Shown here in pieces: positions 1 through 6,534 of a stretch of 64,000 nucleotides of DNA. The translations under genes and the position numbers were made by a program. How positions within the stretch are numbered: position 1 is the stretch's first letter; each line of letters starts with the position of its first letter. The stretch spans positions 1-64,000 of the forward strand of contig NZ_KB899288.1 of NCBI RefSeq assembly GCF_000378145.1. The letters are read 5' to 3'. This DNA comes from Saccharibacillus kuerlensis DSM 22868. Its GTDB lineage: Bacteria > Bacillota > Bacilli > Paenibacillales > Paenibacillaceae. The notes under the pieces are model-generated. The model worked only from the letters and a program-made list of their open reading frames with translations, ran no database searches and was not told the origin of the DNA.

Positions 1-152
1 TGCAAAGCCGCTTCAGCCAAAAACAGAAACAAATCGTAACCGGTGAACTTCCGGGCCACATCGACATAGCCGATTTCCGCGAGCAACTCTTCGATTTGCT
101 CGCGGGGAAATACAGTTTGCAGAACACTCGAGAATGTCGTAGACTTTGTCAT
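1..152 (-). CDS. IS4-type transposase, N-terminal fragment (runs off the window)
   Basis: Reading the minus strand from an ATG at 152 gives an open frame of 50 codons that continues past the left edge. It starts MTKSTTFSSVLQTVFPREQI and continues with a helix-rich segment containing EELLAEIGYVDVARKFTGYD. This resembles the N-terminal domain (DUF4372 type) of IS4-family transposases common in Paenibacillaceae. A GAGGCGACC ribosome site lies just upstream. The catalytic DDE part is outside the window, so it cannot be said whether the element is intact. The call rests on remembered family resemblance only. Confidence 0.6.
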   Translation of the reverse strand, partial: MTKSTTFSSVLQTVFPREQIEELLAEIGYVDVARKFTGYDLFLFLAEAAL

Positions 153-170
153 GAGGTCGCCTCGTTTCGA

Positions 171-190
171 TGTTTGTAGGGGTACAAACA
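171..190. repeat. Perfect 8-bp inverted repeat upstream of the transposase start
   Basis: TGTTTGTA and TACAAACA flank a GGGG loop. It lies 18 bases upstream of the transposase ATG and could be a hairpin in the transposase 5' leader or part of the insertion sequence end. No clear terminal inverted repeat or target duplication can be defined because the other end is missing. Confidence 0.6.
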
Positions 191-252
191 GCTTAACAAA
201 CAGGCGTCCTTTTTGCTATTTTTTGGTTAATCAACAGGCCTAGCATAACAGC

Positions 253-337
253 ACTTATTTTTTGACGTCCTGAATATTTGCATTTATTTCTTAACGCCCT
301 GCAGATCGTACTTATTCCCTGGCGCCAGCATTTCTGT
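253..337. repeat. Three imperfect tandem copies of a 28-29 bp unit
   Basis: Units begin at about 253, 282 and 310. Each has the shape A(C/T)TTATT, a few bases, GRCGYCCTG or a close variant, then a divergent tail. The third copy is the most diverged. They lie between the insertion sequence fragment and the sensor kinase, in a stretch (153-438) with no gene. A regulatory or insertion-derived role is possible; none is shown. Confidence 0.4.
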
Positions 338-438
338 ACATATCGCATCGCTCGCCTTTTAAAGCCTTCCACATTCCCTTGTTCATTCTGGATTTTGGTT
401 GTACAGTATGAACATCAACAGCCATGGGAGGTTGCAGA

Positions 439-2349
439 GTGCTTTTCGGGAAATTAAAAGGGAGCGGGGGCCGAGCCAGTCTTCAAACCAAATTTCTGCT
501 GGCGTTTGCGGTGCTGCTGCTGATCGTACTGGGCATTTTTGCGGTCTATGTGAATCAAATGGTGGTTCGGCCGCTTCGGGACAGAACGGAAAACGAAATG
601 CGGCAGACTGCAGCGAAAATCAGCGATCAGCTCAATCTATACGTCGATAGTCAGAATCAGCTTTCGCAGCGTATTTTATCAAGCCAGGATATTTTTACGT
701 TAATGCCGTCCGGCGACTACTCGCGTTTGAGTGTAGAAGGACTGAGCCGAAGCCGCAAGCTGAGAGAAATTATGTTCCAGTCGATTGGGCCCAGCATGAA
801 TATTGAAGATGTGGCAATCTATGATCTGCGCGGCGCTCTGCTCACGACTTTTATCAGTGCTGCGGGCAATCCGTCGTCACTGCTGCCTTTTTTGGAAGAA
901 AGCGAACAAAATACAAGTTGGATCGAAAACGGTTACGCTCTGTACCGGACAAGTCCGGATCGAGTCTTTTTCGTTCGATCGATCATCAATCAGAATGGCA
1001 AAATCTTCGGCTATATGGCCATTCAGCTGCAGCAGGACATGTTAGACCGTTCCGCTTCCGTTGTCAGTTCGGGCAGTGAAGTGTACGTGCTCGACCCGGA
1101 CCGGCAGCCCATCTACGCATCGGGAAATCTGAAAAGTGCAGACCTTGCGGGCTTCTCCATGCCGACTTCTGAAAAGGACTCGAGCGGCGTTTATCTCGAC
1201 AGCCAGGGCGATTATGTCGCTTATTACCGATCGAACGAAACAGGATGGACGACCTACACCATAACGCCGAAAAAGGTAGTGCTCGGTCCGGTCAATTCGG
1301 TCACGAACGTCTCCATGCTGCTGATTGCTTCGCTTCTTCTCTTTTCCGCCGCCTATATTTACTTCTCCGCCCGCAACTTTCTGCTGCCGATTCGCAGATT
1401 GCGAAGCCAGATTCTGCACATCAATTACAGCAATATGGACACTCGGGTCGTGACCCCGTCGTCGAACAACGAACTGCTGCTGCTGAACGAAGCATTTCAA
1501 GGACTGCTGGATCGGCTTCAGGTATCGATCGAGCGGGAAAAGCTGGCTGTGCATGAAGAAGCGGTTGCCCGAAACTCGGCACTGCAGGCGCAGATCGCAC
1601 CACATTTTATTCATAATACCCTGTATCTGATCAGCATTGCCGCACAGGAAGGGAAAAATGCGGTCGTATCGGAAATGTGCAAAAATCTCTCGGACAGTCT
1701 GCGCTATATTGTGTCTTCGCCGTATCAGCATGTCAGTCTGACGCAAGAGCTGGAGCACACCAAGCATTATTTGACGCTGCTGCAGCATAATTACGAGGAC
1801 GATCTGGAATGGACGATAGACGAGGATCGGGCGTTCGACAGTATTCGGCTGCCGCGCCTTGTCATTCAGCCTTTTGTGGAAAACTGTATTGAACACGCAT
1901 TCAAGCAGGCGGATACGCCGTGGCGAATTGAAATCCGGGTGAAGCTGTACAACGGACTGTGGGCGCTGGAAATTCGGGACAATGGAGACGGATTCGATTC
2001 GGATACGATTGCTGCTGTATTGGGCCGTATTCGTACAGCTGAAGTTACGGAAAAAGAGGAGTATAAAGATTCGGCTAACGACAAAACAAATGCAATAGAT
2101 GCAATAGATATAGTAGATGCAATAGATGGAGTAGACGAAATAAGCGGAATAGACGATAGAAACGGAAGCCGCAGCGAATCTGCAAAAGAAAGCGAAACGG
2201 GAATCGGTGGCATGGGTATTGTCAATACGGTCAGACGTTTGCAGCTCATGTACAAAAACCGGCTGTTTTTCAATATGTACAACCATAACGACGACGGTGG
2301 GGGAGCGGCTATTCAAATTATCGGGTCGCTAACGGAGGACTTTTATTGA
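439..2349 (+). CDS. YesM-type sensor histidine kinase
   Basis: Membrane sensor kinase of about 636 residues, expected to phosphorylate the response regulator encoded next. After a short basic N-terminus comes a membrane segment (KFLLAFAVLLLIVLGIFAVY), an extracellular sensing region of about 240 residues, and a second membrane segment (VSMLLIASLLLFSAAYIYF). A HAMP-like linker, the His-kinase box LQAQIAPHFIHNTL (phospho-acceptor His), an N-box (RLVIQPFVENCIEHAF), DNGDGFD and a C-terminal GGMGIVN follow. The GTG at 439 is preferred because GGGAGG ends 7 bases before it; an in-frame ATG at 424 has no ribosome site. The ATP lid carries an unusual repeat-encoded insertion (see 2092-2154). YesM/YesN pairs usually sit beside sugar ABC transporters; none is seen here. 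Confidence 0.93.
   Translation: MLFGKLKGSGGRASLQTKFLLAFAVLLLIVLGIFAVYVNQMVVRPLRDRTENEMRQTAAKISDQLNLYVDSQNQLSQRILSSQDIFTLMPSGDYSRLSVEGLSRSRKLREIMFQSIGPSMNIEDVAIYDLRGALLTTFISAAGNPSSLLPFLEESEQNTSWIENGYALYRTSPDRVFFVRSIINQNGKIFGYMAIQLQQDMLDRSASVVSSGSEVYVLDPDRQPIYASGNLKSADLAGFSMPTSEKDSSGVYLDSQGDYVAYYRSNETGWTTYTITPKKVVLGPVNSVTNVSMLLIASLLLFSAAYIYFSARNFLLPIRRLRSQILHINYSNMDTRVVTPSSNNELLLLNEAFQGLLDRLQVSIEREKLAVHEEAVARNSALQAQIAPHFIHNTLYLISIAAQEGKNAVVSEMCKNLSDSLRYIVSSPYQHVSLTQELEHTKHYLTLLQHNYEDDLEWTIDEDRAFDSIRLPRLVIQPFVENCIEHAFKQADTPWRIEIRVKLYNGLWALEIRDNGDGFDSDTIAAVLGRIRTAEVTEKEEYKDSANDKTNAIDAIDIVDAIDGVDEISGIDDRNGSRSESAKESETGIGGMGIVNTVRRLQLMYKNRLFFNMYNHNDDGGGAAIQIIGSLTEDFY
2092..2154 (+). repeat. 9-bp tandem repeat inside the kinase ATP-lid coding region
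   Basis: Seven in-frame 9-base units related to GCAATAGAT encode AID, AID, IVD, AID, GVD, EIS, GID. Three units are identical and the rest differ by a few bases. Because the unit is a multiple of three, copy-number change would alter protein length without breaking the frame. The repeat lies between the DNGDGFD motif and the GGMGIVN motif, where the ATP lid is normally short. Confidence 0.85.
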
Positions 2350-2353
2350 GTCG

Positions 2354-2388
2354 AACAAGAGAAACAAGAGAAACAAGAGAAACAAGAC
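2354..2388. repeat. 9-bp tandem repeat (AACAAGAGA, 3.9 copies)
   Basis: Three perfect copies of AACAAGAGA and an eight-base partial copy start five bases after the kinase stop codon, in the short gap before the response regulator. It is non-coding unless the regulator starts upstream of 2488, which is unlikely. Confidence 0.9.
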
Positions 2389-2487
2389 AGTTTAGCCAAC
2401 TAAGTCCCACGATATGTATTGACAGTTGATCGACCGCTTGGAGTAGGGGAGTCTGTGTTCGAATGGAACAAGAAAGGAGACGACGGC

Positions 2488-4086
2488 ATGTACAACATTC
2501 TGATCGCGGAGGACAGCAAGCCGATCCTGCGCAATATCCAGTCGTTGATTCAATCGGCCAATCTTCCGGTGAAGGTTACGGCTGCTGCGTCCAACGGCGT
2601 AGAGGCGCTTGTGCATCTGCGGGAGCAGCACATCGATATCCTGCTGACGGACATTCGCATGCCAAAGCTGGATGGCTTGGGACTGATCGAAGAAGCCAAG
2701 CATTTGAACCCTCGGCTGCAAACCGTGCTGATCAGCGGCTACAGCGACTTCGAATATGCGCGCCGGGCGTTGAATCTGCAGGCATTCGACTACCTGCTCA
2801 AGCCCGTGGAGCAGGAACAGCTGACGGAAGTGCTGACCCGTCTGCTGGAACAGCTGCGTCTGCAGGAGGAGAGCGACCGGAGGCTGCTGGAAGGCGTTGT
2901 CGCGCCGGAACTGCTGGCGCATATGACGCTGGACGCCGAGCTGCTGACCGGCGAGCATGCGCTTCTGCTGCTGCGCCGCCGGCCGTTCTCGCCGCAGTCT
3001 GACGGATGGACGCCGTCAGACGTACAGGCCGCGCTTGCTCCGGCCTGCGGCGCTTTGCGCTGCCGGGTGCTGCCAACGCTGCACCCGCAGGGACTCCTCG
3101 CGTTCGCGGACGCGAGGGTGCTGACCGCCCACGCTTCGCCGGAGGCGTGGGCGGGCGCGGCGCGCAGCGCGCTTGCGGAGCGCGGCATTCATGCTGCCGC
3201 GCTGGGCTGTCCGCAGCCGGTGGAGCTGCGGGATCTTGCCGGCTTGTACAGCCGGCTGGAACGCGCCATGCGCGAGCGGCTGACCGTGTCGGGCAGCCTG
3301 GAGCCCTGCGCCGGCGAGCCGGAGGACGGCAGGCCGCGCTGCGGCGAAGCCGAGAAGCTGGCGGCGCAGGCGCAGCTCGCGGAGCTGCTCGCCCAGCGGC
3401 AGAAGGAGCGATTCCTTCTGCTGCTGCGGCAGAAACTGCCGCTGTGGCTGAGCGGCGGCGCGAAGCTCGCCGAATTGGAACGGCTGGTCCGTTTTCTGGC
3501 GGAGGAGTTCGGTGCTGCGGTGCTGCCGGATGGCGGCGATTACGCCGACCCATCCAACAGCCTAGGCAGCTCAAACAATCGGGACAATCTGCATAACCTG
3601 AACAACCCAAACAATTCGGCCAGCGCGTTGGACACGGAGCTCCATAGTCTGTTCGCCGTGCCCAGTCCGGAAGCTTTTGCCGAGGTGCTTCACGATTGGT
3701 GTGCCGCCAGATTCGATCCGCTGCAGGAATCGGGCCGAAGAGGGGGCGAGGAGTTGTTTGAGCAGCTCGATCGCTATTTGCGGCAAAATCTGTACGCTCA
3801 GCTCTCCATGCCGGATGCGGCGCAGCAGTTTCATGTCAGCCCGTCGTACATCAGTCGGATTGTAAAACGGTATACGGGGCGCACATTTGTCCATCATTAT
3901 ATGGATCTGAAGATCTGCGAAGCACGGCGGCTGCTGGCTTCCGATCCCGACGTGAGGGTCAAGCATATCGCGGAAGCGCTTGGTTTCGGCGATCCGCATT
4001 ATTTTTCCAAAGTGTTCAAGGAATACGCCGGATGCAGTCCGTCGGAGTATCGGGACACGTTGGCGATCGAATCTGAACGTATATAA
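2488..4086 (+). CDS. YesN-type response regulator with AraC DNA-binding domain
   Basis: Cytoplasmic response regulator of 532 residues, the likely partner of the upstream kinase. The receiver domain (about 1-120) shows the acidic pair E8/D9, phospho-acceptor D55 (LLTDIRMPKLDG), S83 and K105 (LLKP). The last 100 residues are a double helix-turn-helix of AraC type (SPSYISRIVKRYTG, then IAEALGFGDPHYFSKVFKEY). The middle is long and GC-rich, with an Asn-rich low-complexity linker near 3560-3620. The ATG at 2488 is chosen because AAAGGAGA lies 7 bases upstream and the receiver fold begins at once; a TTG 69 bases earlier has no such site. The target genes are not evident. Confidence 0.93.
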   Translation: MYNILIAEDSKPILRNIQSLIQSANLPVKVTAAASNGVEALVHLREQHIDILLTDIRMPKLDGLGLIEEAKHLNPRLQTVLISGYSDFEYARRALNLQAFDYLLKPVEQEQLTEVLTRLLEQLRLQEESDRRLLEGVVAPELLAHMTLDAELLTGEHALLLLRRRPFSPQSDGWTPSDVQAALAPACGALRCRVLPTLHPQGLLAFADARVLTAHASPEAWAGAARSALAERGIHAAALGCPQPVELRDLAGLYSRLERAMRERLTVSGSLEPCAGEPEDGRPRCGEAEKLAAQAQLAELLAQRQKERFLLLLRQKLPLWLSGGAKLAELERLVRFLAEEFGAAVLPDGGDYADPSNSLGSSNNRDNLHNLNNPNNSASALDTELHSLFAVPSPEAFAEVLHDWCAARFDPLQESGRRGGEELFEQLDRYLRQNLYAQLSMPDAAQQFHVSPSYISRIVKRYTGRTFVHHYMDLKICEARRLLASDPDVRVKHIAEALGFGDPHYFSKVFKEYAGCSPSEYRDTLAIESERI

Positions 4087-4288
4087 AAGCACATGAAAGT
4101 AGATAAAATGCATATAAAAGTCATATAAAAAGCACACAAATTATAGTGAAATCATCGCTGCTTCCAGCTGCGGCAGCTCCTACCGAAAAGGGTAATAAGC
4201 AGGAGAGAAAGCATATGCCGCAGAAGCTTGTGCTGTAGGAACTATACTGAGCCGGGCTTTTTCCTAAAAAAGACAAAGGAGCCTTTCC

Positions 4289-5359
4289 ATGACCCTTTCG
4301 ATCAACGCCCCAAATCATCCGCTAAATCTGCTGGGCAATGAGCCGGATTCCGAAGAATCGACAGATGTGGACTTGGCTTTTTTTCTGGTGCGCAAACAGA
4401 AAGAGGCAGACCGGTATTACCGGGCCAAAGCGTTCTCGATTTCGGAAGAGCTGAGTCACTGGCTGAAGCGGCAGCTGATCAAGGAAATCCGGGCGATGCA
4501 GATCAAGGAAGATGACGGATCGCGGCGCTTTGTCGTCAGCGAATATCATCTTGAAGTTCAGAAGCACGGCCGGTTGGCGAAACTGACTCTGGGCGAGGAA
4601 ATCGGTTTGCCATATGAGCGCAAGAATGCCCTTCTCGGTGCTCTGGCCAATCCGGATGGTCTGCTTGACGTGCAGGAGACGGACTTTCAGGTGATACAAG
4701 CGGATGTTGACGGAGAGCGTTTGTATTTCTTTTTCTACCGCAAACCTAAGCAGAGCGCATCACGAAAAAAGTGGGCGCTCGGACGCTCCGGCGAATTGGA
4801 CTTTGCTTCCGACGAATTGATCGAATTGGGCGGAAAGATCGACTTTATGCTGGTGGGGGATGAGCTGTACATTTCCAACCTGCTTTCTTTTGAAAATGTG
4901 TTCGATTACCGCGATCATATTGTCAGCGCCAGAGATCGGAATCTGGAGACTATTACAAATATGCCCTTTTTCGCGATCGACGAGTTGGACAAAGAACGAT
5001 TCAAAAGGGACTGCAGCGCCATTTTCCATACTCGGACGTTGGCACAATTGGGAGCGGAACAGCTGGAGACATTGGAAGAAAACTTTAAAGATCGCTGCAG
5101 CGAGCTCCGACAAATTCGCAATGGTGTTCCATCGAGTGCCGAGCGGGCAGAAGAATATCGCCGTACCTATGCACCCCTCTGGGAGCTGTACGATTTTCTC
5201 GATCTGGATCACGAAGTGATTATGTATCCCGAAGGCAGTCGGCCGACCGCTCTGCTGCACTTTTTTGCGGACAAGATCGTACAGTCGTTCCTGACGAAAG
5301 AGTTCGGCTTGGCCGATTCCATCGATAGTGCCGGAGATCGACAGGAAGATAACGCCTAG
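4289..5359 (+). CDS. kwaB: KwaB-like DUF4868 protein (Kiwa-type anti-phage system)
   Basis: A 356-residue soluble protein whose C-terminal half (about 185-345) has the pattern remembered for DUF4868. It includes an ELYISNLLSFENVFDYRDHI strand/helix start, a following PFFAIDELDKERF segment, and an ending of ALLHFFADKIVQSFLTKEF type. DUF4868 is the defining domain of KwaB, the effector subunit of the Kiwa defence system (Doron 2018 family of discoveries), reported to act with the membrane protein KwaA. The next gene, 17 bases on, encodes a four-helix membrane protein resembling KwaA. AAAGGAG lies 7 bases before the ATG. The usual Kiwa order is kwaA then kwaB; here it is reversed. The assignment is recognition of family pattern plus neighbour and was not tested by a profile search. 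Confidence 0.62.
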   Translation: MTLSINAPNHPLNLLGNEPDSEESTDVDLAFFLVRKQKEADRYYRAKAFSISEELSHWLKRQLIKEIRAMQIKEDDGSRRFVVSEYHLEVQKHGRLAKLTLGEEIGLPYERKNALLGALANPDGLLDVQETDFQVIQADVDGERLYFFFYRKPKQSASRKKWALGRSGELDFASDELIELGGKIDFMLVGDELYISNLLSFENVFDYRDHIVSARDRNLETITNMPFFAIDELDKERFKRDCSAIFHTRTLAQLGAEQLETLEENFKDRCSELRQIRNGVPSSAERAEEYRRTYAPLWELYDFLDLDHEVIMYPEGSRPTALLHFFADKIVQSFLTKEFGLADSIDSAGDRQEDNA

Positions 5360-5376
5360 AGAGGAGAATCCGGACC

Positions 5377-6033
5377 ATGTGGAGCAAAAAAGAACCGATC
5401 ATCCTCTGGACGACCGCTTACGCACCGCTGTTCATGCTGATGATCGGCGGTTTTTTGTATCGGAACAATCTGCTTCCGGCGTGGCTTGGGCGAGAATCCC
5501 TAAATGGGCTTCTTGGTGGCCGAATGTGGATTGCGGAAGTTGTTTTCCTGCTGGTTGTGCTGGGAGCTTCGCTGCTGCTGTACCGTCTGGTCATCGTCTG
5601 GCTGCTGCGTGATACGGAGAAAAAGGTGGTTTCGCAGCGCGGTGGACGGATGTATGCGGTGCGGCGTTTCGAAAAACTGCCGGCGAGCGACTATACTTTC
5701 TTCCTCATGACGCTGCTGCTTCCTCGGTTGGCACTCGACTATTCGTCCATCACCAACTTTGCCGTGTCGCTGCTGATGATCGTGTTCATTATCGCCGTGT
5801 TCGTAAAAACGGATACGATTGCCACCTGCCCGCTGTTTTTCGTGTCGGGATTTCAGGTGTTCAAAGGAACAATCTCGGCATACAGCCTCGAAGAGGAAGC
5901 GGCGGACAAAGGGCTGCGGCAGGAAGTTGTGATGCTGGTGAGGGAGAAGGATCTGGATCTTGGAGCGAAATATAGAGGCGAGCCGCTGACAGGGAAGATG
6001 TATGTGATCAGTCGCAGTAATAAGGAAAACTGA
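5377..6033 (+). CDS. kwaA: KwaA-like four-helix membrane protein (Kiwa-type anti-phage system)
   Basis: A 218-residue membrane protein with four hydrophobic segments: APLFMLMIGGFLY, AEVVFLLVVLGASLLLYRL, a segment from FFLMTLLLPRLAL, and FAVSLLMIVFIIAVF. They are followed by a soluble tail of about 70 residues. The stretch from the third helix (LLLPRLALDYSS) to KTDTIATCPLFFVSGFQVFK has the layout remembered for KwaA, where a DxSS turn, a helix and an xTDxxxxxPxxxxxGFxVFK motif end the membrane part. It follows the KwaB-like gene by 17 bases with a GAGAGGAG site, so the two are likely one transcript. KwaA is the membrane sensor that tethers KwaB in the known system. Another small membrane family cannot be excluded. 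Confidence 0.6.
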   Translation: MWSKKEPIILWTTAYAPLFMLMIGGFLYRNNLLPAWLGRESLNGLLGGRMWIAEVVFLLVVLGASLLLYRLVIVWLLRDTEKKVVSQRGGRMYAVRRFEKLPASDYTFFLMTLLLPRLALDYSSITNFAVSLLMIVFIIAVFVKTDTIATCPLFFVSGFQVFKGTISAYSLEEEAADKGLRQEVVMLVREKDLDLGAKYRGEPLTGKMYVISRSNKEN

Positions 6034-6156
6034 CAGGTGCTAAATGGATAGAAATAGGGACTACCTTGCAATTTGATTCAATTTTGATGATTTTAATTCA
6101 ATGAAGTGTTTATCCGATCGATATTCCGGTTACTCCAACTTATGGAGGTGATACGG

Positions 6157-6330
6157 ATGTCCCATGAACATGACAGCAAGCAATCTTCAGCCAAGATGTC
6201 TACTCTGGCTTCCAAGGTACTGCAGGATAACTCTGCTGACCAAAAGGAAAAGTCGCTGGCGGGATCGGTATTGTCTCAGTCCGAGGCCCATCATGAAGAC
6301 TCGTCTGATAAGGATCAAGAAGACAAGTAA
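6157..6330 (+). CDS. Small hydrophilic protein (57 residues)
   Basis: A 57-residue, highly charged protein without hydrophobic segments, starting MSHEHDSKQSSAKMSTLASK and containing SLAGSVLSQSEAHHEDSSDK. A near-perfect GGAGGTGAT ribosome site sits 4-5 bases before the ATG at 6157. The longer frame from 6106 has no site. The TLASKVLQD and SLAGSVLSQ segments resemble the repeat unit of small hypothetical proteins (often two or three copies of S-x-A-x-x-V-L-S/x) seen in many bacteria. No function is known to me. It is followed by a strong terminator and stands alone. Confidence 0.75.
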   Translation: MSHEHDSKQSSAKMSTLASKVLQDNSADQKEKSLAGSVLSQSEAHHEDSSDKDQEDK

Positions 6331-6375
6331 ACATAGAGAATTCGTTTTGTATAAAAAGCTGCAATCCCTAAAAAC

Positions 6376-6440
6376 GAAAAAAGCTCCCGTAAATTCCTGA
6401 GTTCGCTCGAAGCGAAACCGGAATACGGGAGCTTTTTAAA
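6376..6440. terminator. Bidirectional terminator between small protein and surface nuclease
   Basis: AGCTCCCGTA pairs with TACGGGAGCT, with A-runs on the left and a T-run on the right, so it can stop transcripts from both convergent genes. Confidence 0.85.
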
Positions 6441-6469
6441 TAATCGCATTAAGGCTCTAAGTTACCTTG

Positions 6470-6492
6470 CCTTAATGCATCATGCATTAAGG
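6470..6492. repeat. 10-bp perfect inverted repeat
   Basis: CCTTAATGCA and TGCATTAAGG flank a three-base loop, just downstream of the 3' end of the minus-strand nuclease gene. There is no T-run, so it may be mRNA 3' stabilising structure rather than a terminator. Confidence 0.6.
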
Positions 6493-6534
6493 TAGTCTGC
6501 TTAACGATCAGTTACATAGGAATGACCCTATTCC

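Noticed and set aside
1042-2316. Minus-strand open frame of 424 codons over the sensor kinase
   Set aside because: It is antisense to a gene with clear kinase motifs, has biased low-complexity translation and no ribosome site.
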